Below, piece by piece: positions 23,768-31,753 of a DNA stretch of 34,844 nt. The notes under the pieces are model-generated. The model made no database searches and was not told where the DNA came from. It saw only the letters and a program-made list of their open reading frames with translations. Position 1 is the stretch's first letter, and the number at the start of each line of letters is the position of its first letter. The translations under genes and the position numbers were made by a program. Source of the DNA: Alistipes sp. (GTDB lineage: Bacteria > Bacteroidota > Bacteroidia > Bacteroidales > Rikenellaceae); assembly GCA_017631055.1 (NCBI GenBank), contig JAGBTZ010000037.1:1-34844 (forward strand), in the 5' to 3' direction.

Positions 23768-24292
23768 TTACTCTATTATCTTCTGAAACATTATCTCATC
23801 CTCAAATCCATTCCCAACTCTGCGCCACTCACGTTTGATGCCAATCTGCTCAAATCCGGCAGCCACAAACAGAGCAATGCTGGCTCCATTATCGGCACCC
23901 ACGCAGCACCACAACTGGTGGAGATGCAACACCTCTCGGGCATATCGTTCGACCATTTGCAGAGCCTCCGTAGCGTAACCTCTGCCTCGCTGCTCCTTAT
24001 CGTAAATCAGAATTCCGATGCCTGCATTCAAATTTTGAGGATCAAAGTCATACAAATCGACCGCCCCGATAGCCTCGCCACTCTCGCAACACTGGATAAT
24101 CAGGCGCAGTTGGCGTGCCGCATAGATATCATAGCGCATACTCTCGACCAACTCAGCCAATGCATGACGAGAAGAGGGCGCAGTCGAAGCACTAACTCTC
24201 CACATAGAGGTATCGTTCTCCCAGACGTACATCACATCGACATCCGTAGGCTCGACAGCCCTCAAACAACACAACCGACCCTCAAAAAGCAT
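23768..24292 (-). CDS. GNAT family N-acetyltransferase
   Basis: The 174-residue cytoplasmic protein has the GNAT pattern of the RimJ/RimL type: LRAVEPTDVDVMYVWENDTSMWRVS at the N-terminus, IGAVDLYDFDPQNLNAGIGILI, the acetyl-CoA binding loop QRGRGYATEAL (motif QxxGxA form R/QxxGxG/A) near residues 100-110, and GASIALFVAAGFEQIG. The acceptor is unknown; relatives acetylate ribosomal proteins, amino acids or polyamines. It lies 24 bases after the ROK gene and 10 bases before the YbbR gene, in the same minus-strand run. A yajC gene is often found at this place in relatives but is absent here. Confidence 0.85.
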   Translation of the reverse strand: MLFEGRLCCLRAVEPTDVDVMYVWENDTSMWRVSASTAPSSRHALAELVESMRYDIYAARQLRLIIQCCESGEAIGAVDLYDFDPQNLNAGIGILIYDKEQRGRGYATEALQMVERYAREVLHLHQLWCCVGADNGASIALFVAAGFEQIGIKREWRRVGNGFEDEIMFQKIIE

Positions 24293-24316
24293 CGTTCTCT
24301 CCTCCGAAAATCTCGA

Positions 24317-25543
24317 TTAAAGACCTATAATCTGGTTGCGAATCAACATCGCCACACCCCACGCATTGGCGTTATCCGACATCTTCGAGAGGCGGAATTT
24401 GGTATCCTTATAGACCAGATTGAGCGAATACTTGTTGGTCGAAGATTTCAGGGGCAACATAATATAGTCGCCGGCCGCTGCCAAGTTTCCGCCCACGATT
24501 ACCGTTTCGGGGTTGAACGTATTGATAAGGAATGCCACCGCCTTGCCGACCTTCTCGCCAGCCTCCTCGATAAGTTCGATGGAGAGGTTGTCGTCATTGC
24601 GGGCAGCTGCAATAATATCGTTGATATGAATCTGCTCACCGCGATCGTACTTCTCGCGCAGAATGGTATTCACTCCGCTCTGAATAAGGTCACAAATCTT
24701 CTCCTCGATGGCAATACCCGACACCTCGGTCTCAAGGCAACCCTTCTTACCGCAAGCACAAATCTTCTCGTTGTCGAAGAATGGAATGTGACCAAACTCG
24801 CCCGCAAAACCATTCTTGCCGTAGTAGAGCTTACCATCGATAACAATACCGATAGCCACACCTCGACCCATGTGCAGATAGAGCACATTGCTCTCATTCT
24901 TGGACTTGCCACAAGTATACTCCGCATAACAGCGAGCTCGGGTATCGTTCTCGAGCAATACACGAATACCGATACGTTGCTCGATAAGTTCACTCAAAGA
25001 CTCCTCCTGCGAGGTGAAGTACTTATAGCTGCGACCCTGCTCGGGATTTACTCGACCAACGATGCAGACTCCCACTCCGAGAATCTTCGAGCGATCGATT
25101 CCGCAAGTTGCGATAAAGTTCTCGGCATTGGAGCAAATCTTCTCCAAGCACTGCGCTCTATCGTTCAAGACGAAGGTTTCGTCCTTAACCTCCTTAATGA
25201 TATTGTTTTGCAGGTCGGTAATAACATAGGTCATATTGTCACGACCCACATTGATACCCGCAAAGTAGATTGTCGAATTTGCCAAACCAAAGACATTGGG
25301 GCGACGACCTCCCGGGGTCTCGACCTTACCCAAATCATTCACCATACCCTCATCAACCAACTCCTGAACAAGCTTTGTGATTGTCGGCACCGAGATATGC
25401 AACTCCTTGGTCAGCTCGGCAAGCGTAGACTCGCCATTTGCCGCCATGTAGGCAATAATACTACGTTTGATAAGGTTATTTTTATGCGCAATACCCTTGC
25501 CGTCAGCATCGTGGCTGTTGAAGAACTCCATTAACGAACTCAT
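24317..25543 (-). CDS. ROK family transcriptional regulator / sugar kinase-like
   Basis: I place the start at ATG 25543 (408 residues); an upstream TTG (25603) would lie upstream of the promoter's -7 box. A winged helix-turn-helix (about 25-85, STLAELTKELHISVPTITKLVQELVDEGMV) precedes a ROK domain with GINVGRDNMTYVITDL, the FAGEFGHIPF motif and the zinc site CACGKKGCLE. NagC-type regulators bind a sugar or sugar phosphate and control its genes. The ligand is not predictable from sequence. The GNAT gene starts 24 bases later, so it may head an operon of unrelated housekeeping genes. The kinase aspartate was not verified, so it could have some kinase activity. Confidence 0.88.
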   Translation of the reverse strand: MSSLMEFFNSHDADGKGIAHKNNLIKRSIIAYMAANGESTLAELTKELHISVPTITKLVQELVDEGMVNDLGKVETPGGRRPNVFGLANSTIYFAGINVGRDNMTYVITDLQNNIIKEVKDETFVLNDRAQCLEKICSNAENFIATCGIDRSKILGVGVCIVGRVNPEQGRSYKYFTSQEESLSELIEQRIGIRVLLENDTRARCYAEYTCGKSKNESNVLYLHMGRGVAIGIVIDGKLYYGKNGFAGEFGHIPFFDNEKICACGKKGCLETEVSGIAIEEKICDLIQSGVNTILREKYDRGEQIHINDIIAAARNDDNLSIELIEEAGEKVGKAVAFLINTFNPETVIVGGNLAAAGDYIMLPLKSSTNKYSLNLVYKDTKFRLSKMSDNANAWGVAMLIRNQIIGL

Positions 25544-25571
25544 TACACCTAAACTTTTATTGGTTACCCTA

Positions 25572-25603
25572 CAAAGATAATGATTATTATTAAAACTTAT
25601 CAA
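25572..25603 (-). promoter_or_regulatory. Promoter of the ROK-led operon
   Basis: On the minus strand TATCTTTG (25579-25572) is an exact -7 box, with TTG (25603-25601) 21 bases upstream. The ATG at 25543 is 28 bases downstream, so the TTG at 25603 is excluded as a start codon. Confidence 0.65.
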
Positions 25604-25674
25604 TTATTTTATGATTTTTTTAATAACTCACAGATTGATTTTAGAAAAATCAGCATAATTTAACAAAATCTTTA

Positions 25675-28128
25675 CTAAAATCGGTAGGTAACTGAGATGT
25701 AATAGGTGCGAGGATAGGCGTAGGTATATCGTGTTGGGAATGGCTCGTAGAGATAATCACCGGCTATTGAACGGCGATAAATACGCAACGACTCACGGCC
25801 CGAATATATCATATTCTCATTGCCGAGCATATTGCGCACTGAAAGACTGACCACCAGACGCTTATACTCCTCGCCCATCTTCGAGCGCAGGCGAAAACTC
25901 TTCCAAGCCGCTGCATCCACACTCACCACATCGGGCAAGCGTTCTTGGTCGGTCAAACGTCTGAAAATCTCCTCCGAAACTGACCCTTGGCGCGACACTC
26001 GGTCAGTACGGCGCATAGGCTCTGCCTCGACATAACGCAATCCGGCATAGTTTGCCGTAAGTCGTGCACCCCAACCCTTATTCATATATGCCACATCGGC
26101 CGATAGAGCCACTAACGGAGTATTTCCGCTCTTAATCCCGCCAAGGTGCGCCACTGCCCTATCGCACAAGAGGCGATTATCGCTATCTGCATAGAGCGAC
26201 ACCCGAGCATCTTTGGCATAGCCATAATAGCCGGCAATCGCGGCTAACGAAGCCGACCAATGGCGGGCAAAACGAGCCGTAGCCACCACCTCAGCACCCA
26301 AGCGCATCATCGACATCTCGGAGATAACCATATCGGAATAGGTAGCAGCCAAGTCATCGTAGTAGTGTGCCACTCTCACACCTCCGTCAGACAGAGCCGC
26401 AAAGAGCGTGGCATCAAGATTGACGATTTTGGAGTGGAGTCGGTAGTGCAACTCTGCCGACATCTCGGTCATAGCGGTCGGCAAATCAATCGTGCGATTG
26501 TTATATCGGCTCTGCAAAAAGAGATTCTCGGCATCGGGAGCATCACTCTGCACAGCGGCCGCCAACTCTAAATAGTGCTTCGCAGAGAAAACATACCCCA
26601 CCAGAGCCCTTACTGCGTATGGCATAAAGCGCACCTTGCGAGAATTTCCAAGCGACTGCGAGCCGGGGAACAACTCCTTTTCGAAGTAGCCGTGACGATG
26701 AATACGTTTCTCACCAATCGACAGAGCGCAATCAACTCTCACACGATTGGAACGCCACTCCACACCACCATTCACGCCCACCTCTGAGCCAAGTAGCGCA
26801 TAGTCGTAACCATAACGATCGCCCTCCCCGATACGGCGATTGGGGTGACGTAGGTCGTTTTGCAGATTATTGCGAAAGCTCTCGTCATCAACCAAGAAGT
26901 AGTCGATATCCACCACATAATCACTGCCGAGCAGGTCGCTCATCTCTTTGAAGTTACGGCTACGCTCATAACTATAAGCCACGCCATAACGCAGCGTCAG
27001 CGCCTCACCAATCCTACTGCGCCCCGAGGCTCTAAAGTGGATATCGGTCACACGTTCGACCCTCTCCTCCAAGGCATAGACAGCCTCTGGACCATTCAGA
27101 CGATTGATTTGGCAGAGTTCATCCCAATTGATTTGGGTATATCTCGGGTCGCAATTGCGCCAAGCCTGTTCAACCTCATCCGACACATCTGTCGAGGCGT
27201 AATAACTCGGCATATAGCGATAGTTATCGGGCATCGGGGTTTGGGCATCAAACCACGTCAGGGCACTATAACTACGCTGCCCGACCTCGGCCCCGAGCGA
27301 CACCTTGAACTCGGTATGCTCCGCCAAGCGCACATCATAATAGGCCACCACAGAGGGTAACATCGACCTTCTCACATTGGCATTGCGCATCTTACCCGAC
27401 TGGAAACCCCACGAAGGGTTGTAGTAGTTGTTACCCGTCAGGCGGAACGCCTCCATAGATGACGATGAGCGCAGGCCTCGCTCCGAAGGCGAGAAGATAG
27501 CCGTCAATGCAACTCGGTGCTTATCACTCCACCTCTTCGCAAGCGAAAAGCCGAGGTCGATAGCATTGGTATAAACCCCCTCTATATGCATATCACGACC
27601 GGTGCGTCCCGCAAGCATTGCCGACAACGACCAGCCTCGGCCAAGACTCTCATCCACCGAAGCTCTAACGGCTCCGTTATAGCCTCGAGTAGCGAAATTC
27701 ACCCCTACCACTCTTGCGCCATACGGCTCAGCATAAGAGGTATTGAATGCGGTCACACCTCCTCGACCACAATCGGCAACGTTCTCGGCCGTCGCAACGC
27801 TCGCAACCTCGACTCTTGCGACCCCGAGCTTCGAGAGGAGTGATCCCACACCCGACCTCAACGGCACTCCATCCAGGAGTAGGCTCCGTTCCCGATAGCC
27901 GACACCTCTTCGTGCAAAGCCCACAAAGGATAAATCGTAGTCCGCACTACCCGCAAATGCATCTTCATTCCGCTGCAGTAGACGATAAAAAACCGATGAG
28001 TCCGCCTCAATCATAGGGCGAAACTCATCGGTAAAGTATTTCGAAACATGAAACTCCTCTTCGGGAGTCTGTGCCATAGAGCCCAAACTGCACACAACCA
28101 GCACAAGCGAAAGAGCAAACCTCCGCAT
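25675..28128 (-). CDS. TonB-dependent-receptor-like outer-membrane barrel protein
   Basis: I place the start at ATG 28128 (817 residues) for its clear signal peptide (MRRFALSLVLVVCSLGSMAQ); ATG 28161 adds 11 residues. Residues about 50-130 look like a reduced TonB plug (GFARRGVGYRERSLLLDGVPL, ARVEVASVATAENV). The rest has alternating aromatic-rich strands, and the protein ends YISVTYRF, with the terminal Phe of outer-membrane barrels. There is no N-terminal carboxypeptidase-like or STN domain, and no susD-like gene nearby. The substrate is unknown. The stop of pepD lies 8 bases before 28161, so it is probably co-transcribed with ispF and pepD. Confidence 0.75.
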   Translation of the reverse strand: MRRFALSLVLVVCSLGSMAQTPEEEFHVSKYFTDEFRPMIEADSSVFYRLLQRNEDAFAGSADYDLSFVGFARRGVGYRERSLLLDGVPLRSGVGSLLSKLGVARVEVASVATAENVADCGRGGVTAFNTSYAEPYGARVVGVNFATRGYNGAVRASVDESLGRGWSLSAMLAGRTGRDMHIEGVYTNAIDLGFSLAKRWSDKHRVALTAIFSPSERGLRSSSSMEAFRLTGNNYYNPSWGFQSGKMRNANVRRSMLPSVVAYYDVRLAEHTEFKVSLGAEVGQRSYSALTWFDAQTPMPDNYRYMPSYYASTDVSDEVEQAWRNCDPRYTQINWDELCQINRLNGPEAVYALEERVERVTDIHFRASGRSRIGEALTLRYGVAYSYERSRNFKEMSDLLGSDYVVDIDYFLVDDESFRNNLQNDLRHPNRRIGEGDRYGYDYALLGSEVGVNGGVEWRSNRVRVDCALSIGEKRIHRHGYFEKELFPGSQSLGNSRKVRFMPYAVRALVGYVFSAKHYLELAAAVQSDAPDAENLFLQSRYNNRTIDLPTAMTEMSAELHYRLHSKIVNLDATLFAALSDGGVRVAHYYDDLAATYSDMVISEMSMMRLGAEVVATARFARHWSASLAAIAGYYGYAKDARVSLYADSDNRLLCDRAVAHLGGIKSGNTPLVALSADVAYMNKGWGARLTANYAGLRYVEAEPMRRTDRVSRQGSVSEEIFRRLTDQERLPDVVSVDAAAWKSFRLRSKMGEEYKRLVVSLSVRNMLGNENMIYSGRESLRIYRRSIAGDYLYEPFPTRYTYAYPRTYYISVTYRF

Positions 28129-28169
28129 CACGCCATATCCATTATGCGGCAGTCGGAACATCTATCTAC

Positions 28170-29621
28170 CTATTCGATATGCAGGAGCACATCTGCCAAC
28201 AAATCCCAGAACTTGCGCACGGTGGCAATCTCCAATCGCTCATCCGGAGAGTGTACGCCACGCAAAGTCGGACCAAACGACACCATCTCCAACTCGGGAT
28301 ACTTCTCGAGGAAAAGACCACACTCCAAACCTGCATGGATGGCTCTCACCTTCGGCTCCACACCAAACAGTCGCTTATAACTCTCGACCGTCACCGCCAA
28401 CAGATTTGAATCGGGGTTGGGAGCCCAACCCGGATAGCCGTCAGAGTGAGCCACATCAGCACCGGCCAACGCAAACACCGACTCCACGGTCTGCATAGCG
28501 TAGGTCTTGGCACTCTCGACCGAAGAGCGTTGAGAAGAGGTCACTACAATCGCATTCTCGCCCTCGAACTTCACCGAAGCAAGATTTGTCGAGGTCTCGA
28601 CCAGACCCTGCACCGCAAACGACATAGCCAAAACTCCATTAGGAACGCCCACCAAGGCATTTACCAAAGCTGTTTGCGTAGCCTCGTCCAGAACGGTCGG
28701 CACCTCAGGCATCTCATTGAGCGTAATCTTGAAATTAGGCTCGGTGAATTGGAACTCCGAGCGCACATCTTCGGCAAACATTCGATAGCGCTTAACAAAC
28801 TCCTCCTTCAGGCGAGTGGGGACTCCGAAGATGGCATACGCTTCACGCGGAATGGCATTACGCAGATTACCTCCACAGAAGTAGCTCAGGCGCATCTGGT
28901 AGCTCTGCTGGGCATCCCACAACAGGCGAGCCACAATTTTGTTGGAGTTGGCGCGACCCTTGTCGATATCATCGCCCGAGTGACCACCAAGCAGGTCCGA
29001 AACATCCACACGGAACCAATTATAACCCTTCGGAGCCTCCTCGTTATGGTAGTGGAATGTAGCCACAGTGTCGATACCACCGGCACAGCCGATGAAAATT
29101 TCGCCCTCATCCTCCGAGTCGAGGTTTATCAGATATTTACCCTTGAGCATACCCTCGCCCAGTTCGAATGCACCCGTTAATCCGGTCTCCTCATCAACCG
29201 TAAAGAGAGCCTCGATAGCTCCGTGTTGCAAATTCTCGTCGAGCAACACCGCCAAGGCTGCAGCCATACCGATACCACAATCGGCACCGAGCGTTGTTCC
29301 CTCGGCCTTGACCCACTCACCATCAATCTTGGTACGGATAGCATCGTTCTCGAAGTCGAACTCCACATCCGAGTTCTTCTCGCAGACCATATCCATATGC
29401 GACTGCAAGACCACTGTGGGGCGACCCTCAAAGCCCGGGGTTGCACCCTTATAAATCACAACATTGCCAATCTCATCCTTGCGATAGTCGAAGCCGTGTG
29501 CCTCGGCAAAGTTCACAAGAAATTCGATAATCTTACCCTCCTTTTTCGAGGGGCGCGGTACGCGCGTAATGTCGTCAAATTGTTCCCAAACCAATTTGGG
29601 ATCGAGTTCTCTGATTGTCAT
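28170..29621 (-). CDS. pepD: Aminoacyl-histidine dipeptidase (M20 peptidase)
   Basis: This 483-residue cytoplasmic zinc peptidase is of the PepD type (M20C). Zinc and catalytic motifs are visible: VLQSHMDMVCE (His75, Asp77), TTLGADCGIGMA (Asp114), and TVDEETGLTG (Glu144, Glu145). FDFENDAIRTKIDGEWVKA and the GGHSGDDIDKGRANSN dimer-domain motif are typical. PepD splits Xaa-His dipeptides such as carnosine and some other dipeptides. Length matches the family. It follows ispF by 19 bases, with a TATATATATA tract just before its ATG but no good promoter match, so it is likely transcribed from the ispF promoter. Confidence 0.95.
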   Translation of the reverse strand: MTIRELDPKLVWEQFDDITRVPRPSKKEGKIIEFLVNFAEAHGFDYRKDEIGNVVIYKGATPGFEGRPTVVLQSHMDMVCEKNSDVEFDFENDAIRTKIDGEWVKAEGTTLGADCGIGMAAALAVLLDENLQHGAIEALFTVDEETGLTGAFELGEGMLKGKYLINLDSEDEGEIFIGCAGGIDTVATFHYHNEEAPKGYNWFRVDVSDLLGGHSGDDIDKGRANSNKIVARLLWDAQQSYQMRLSYFCGGNLRNAIPREAYAIFGVPTRLKEEFVKRYRMFAEDVRSEFQFTEPNFKITLNEMPEVPTVLDEATQTALVNALVGVPNGVLAMSFAVQGLVETSTNLASVKFEGENAIVVTSSQRSSVESAKTYAMQTVESVFALAGADVAHSDGYPGWAPNPDSNLLAVTVESYKRLFGVEPKVRAIHAGLECGLFLEKYPELEMVSFGPTLRGVHSPDERLEIATVRKFWDLLADVLLHIE

Positions 29622-29640
29622 ATATATATACTTTAGTTAT

Positions 29641-30123
29641 TTACAATTGATAAAGCAGTGCCACAGCCGTTGCCGAAACGCCCTTCTCTTCGCCCTCGAA
29701 ACCGAGTCGCTCGGTAGTCGTCGCTTTGACCGACACACAACCGACCTCAACACCCATAGCCGCAGCCAACTCCGCACGCATCAAATCGATATGGGGGCGC
29801 AACTTGGGTCGCTGCATCGCCACCGTACAATCGACATTACCAATCCGGTAGCCGGCCTCGTGTACCAAAGCCGTAACTCTGCGCAGCAACACTCGCGAAT
29901 CGATACCCTTAAACTCTGCCGAGGTGTCGGGAAAATGCTTACCGATATCGCCCAAAGCCAACGCTCCGAGCAGTGCATCACACAGTGCATGAATCAGTAC
30001 ATCGCCATCCGAATGGGCGATACAACCCTTATCGTGCGGAATTTCGACTCCGCCGATAACCAAACGAAGTCCCTCGCCCAAAGCGTGAACATCGTAGCCG
30101 TGACCTATTCTAAAATTCTTCAT
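29641..30123 (-). CDS. ispF: 2-C-methyl-D-erythritol 2,4-cyclodiphosphate synthase
   Basis: The 160-residue enzyme forms the cyclic diphosphate in the non-mevalonate isoprenoid pathway, normally as a trimer. The zinc ligands are in GYDVHAL (Asp11, His13) and DVLIHAL (His45). Other signatures are LVIGGVEIPHDKGCIAHSDGD, GDIGKHFPDT and KATTTERLGFEGEEKG. It has an excellent promoter 10 bases upstream and is followed by pepD. It belongs to the same pathway as dxr at 10111-11265, here in a different operon. Confidence 0.97.
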   Translation of the reverse strand: MKNFRIGHGYDVHALGEGLRLVIGGVEIPHDKGCIAHSDGDVLIHALCDALLGALALGDIGKHFPDTSAEFKGIDSRVLLRRVTALVHEAGYRIGNVDCTVAMQRPKLRPHIDLMRAELAAAMGVEVGCVSVKATTTERLGFEGEEKGVSATAVALLYQL

Positions 30124-30132
30124 ATATCGTTA

Positions 30133-30163
30133 CAAATATACATTTTTTTTGATTACCCACAAA
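30133..30163 (-). promoter_or_regulatory. ispF promoter with full consensus
   Basis: On the minus strand TTTG (30163-30160), a 19-base spacer and TATATTTG (30140-30133) match the Bacteroidetes consensus exactly. The -33 box lies inside the T-tract of the upstream gpmI terminator. The ATG at 30123 is 10 bases after the -7 box, so the leader would be very short. Confidence 0.8.
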
Positions 30164-30188
30164 AAAAGCCACCCGAGAATGGGTGGCT
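30161..30188 (-). terminator. Intrinsic terminator after gpmI
   Basis: On the minus strand AGCCACCC (30188-30181) pairs over 8 bp with GGGTGGCT (30174-30167), with six loop bases, and a seven-T tract (30167-30161) follows. It begins 18 bases after the gpmI stop. Confidence 0.92.
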
Positions 30189-30206
30189 CAATAGGGTTTA
30201 TCCGGT

Positions 30207-31730
30207 CTAAAGTTCAACCAGCGCCTCGCCACTCATCTCGGCAGGCTGCTCAAGACCCATAAGTTTCAGCACTGTGGGTGCTACGTCTGCCAGGATACCC
30301 TCCTTAACCGACTTCACACGATCCGACACAACCACGATGGGCACCGGATTGAGCGAGTGAGCCGTATTGGGAGTACCATCGGGGTTAACTGCATTATCTG
30401 CGTTACCGTGGTCCGCAATAACAACTACCTCGTAGCCATTCTTCTTTGCCGACTCGACAACCTTTGCCACGCACTCATCAACCGCCTTAACTGCCTTAAC
30501 AATAGCGTCATAGATACCTGTATGGCCCACCATATCGCCATTAGCGAAGTTCAGACAGATAAAGTCATACTTCTGCTCATCGAGAGCACCGACCAACTTA
30601 TCGGCAACCTCGTAAGCGCTCATCTCGGGCTGCAGGTCATAAGTTGCTACCTTAGGCGATGCAACCAAGATACGCTCCTCTCCCTCGAACTTCTCCTCAC
30701 GGCCACCGTTAAGGAAGAAGGTAACGTGTGCATACTTCTCGGTCTCGGCAATACGCAACTGGTTAAGGCCGAGTGACGAAACGTACTCACCGATAGTATT
30801 GGTAACATTCTCCTTATCGAAGAGGATGTGCAGACCCTTGAACGAAGCATCGTAGGGAGTCATACAGCAGTAGTAGAGCGGCAAGGTATGCATACCCTCT
30901 GCCGGCATATCCTCCTGAGTAAGAGCCATAGTAATCTCGCGTGCGCGGTCGTTACGATAGTTGAAGAAGATAACCATATCGCCGGCCTTAATCTGACCCT
31001 CGGGATTACCATTCTCGTCTACGCGAACAATCGGCTTAACAAACTCATCGGTCACACCCTCATCATACGACTTCTGCATCGAAGCAACCATATCGGTCGA
31101 GTGTTCACCCACGCCATTCACGAGCAGGTCATAACCAACCTTCACACGCTCCCAGCGCTTATCGCGGTCCATTGCGTAGTAGCGACCAACAATCGAAGCG
31201 ATTTTACCTGTTGATTGCGCCATATGAGCCTCCAGAGCCTCGATAAAGCCCTTTCCGCTCTTGGGGTCGGTATCGCGACCATCCATAAAGCAGTGAACGT
31301 AGGTATTCTCAATGCCGTAGTGCTTCGAGATATCGCAAAGCTTATAGAGGTGCTCAATCGAAGAGTGCACACCACCATCCGACACAAGACCCATAAAGTG
31401 AACATTCACACCATTGCTCTTCGCATACTCAAAAGCCTTAACGACCTCTGCGTTCTGCAAAATCGAGTTATCGGCGCAAGCGCGGTTAATCTTCACCAAA
31501 TCCTGATATACCACGCGACCTGCTCCGATATTGAGGTGACCTACCTCCGAGTTACCCATCTGTCCGTTGGGCAGACCTACATTCTCGCCATCGGTGCGAA
31601 GGAATGAGTGGGGATATTTCTCGGTCATAGCCGAGATATACTCGGGGTGTACCGAGTAGATAACGTCTGAAGCGGTGTGGTTACCCTCGCCCCAGCCATC
31701 AAGAATCATCAATAATACTTTCTGTGCCAT
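30207..31730 (-). CDS. gpmI: 2,3-bisphosphoglycerate-independent phosphoglycerate mutase
   Basis: The 507-residue cytoplasmic glycolytic enzyme interconverts 3- and 2-phosphoglycerate with two manganese ions. Metal ligand Asp11 is in MILDGWGEG, the phosphorylated serine is Ser61 in [10 protein letters not shown], and [30 protein letters not shown] and VIADHGNAD carry other substrate and metal ligands. Length is standard for iPGM. It begins 23 bases after alaS and ends with an intrinsic terminator, so alaS and gpmI form one transcript. Confidence 0.97.
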   Translation of the reverse strand: MAQKVLLMILDGWGEGNHTASDVIYSVHPEYISAMTEKYPHSFLRTDGENVGLPNGQMGNSEVGHLNIGAGRVVYQDLVKINRACADNSILQNAEVVKAFEYAKSNGVNVHFMGLVSDGGVHSSIEHLYKLCDISKHYGIENTYVHCFMDGRDTDPKSGKGFIEALEAHMAQSTGKIASIVGRYYAMDRDKRWERVKVGYDLLVNGVGEHSTDMVASMQKSYDEGVTDEFVKPIVRVDENGNPEGQIKAGDMVIFFNYRNDRAREITMALTQEDMPAEGMHTLPLYYCCMTPYDASFKGLHILFDKENVTNTIGEYVSSLGLNQLRIAETEKYAHVTFFLNGGREEKFEGEERILVASPKVATYDLQPEMSAYEVADKLVGALDEQKYDFICLNFANGDMVGHTGIYDAIVKAVKAVDECVAKVVESAKKNGYEVVVIADHGNADNAVNPDGTPNTAHSLNPVPIVVVSDRVKSVKEGILADVAPTVLKLMGLEQPAEMSGEALVEL

Positions 31731-31753
31731 ATTCTTCTTTTTTTACAATTTCA

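Noticed and set aside
23669..25534. 621-codon open frame on the plus strand opposite the YbbR, GNAT and ROK genes
   Set aside because: It spans three well-supported minus-strand genes and their gaps, and shows no domain, so it is a shadow frame.
25637..25651. Weak hairpin GATTTT-AGA-AAAATC after the barrel gene
   Set aside because: Only six AT-rich pairs with a three-base loop and no reliable T-tract; too weak to call a terminator.
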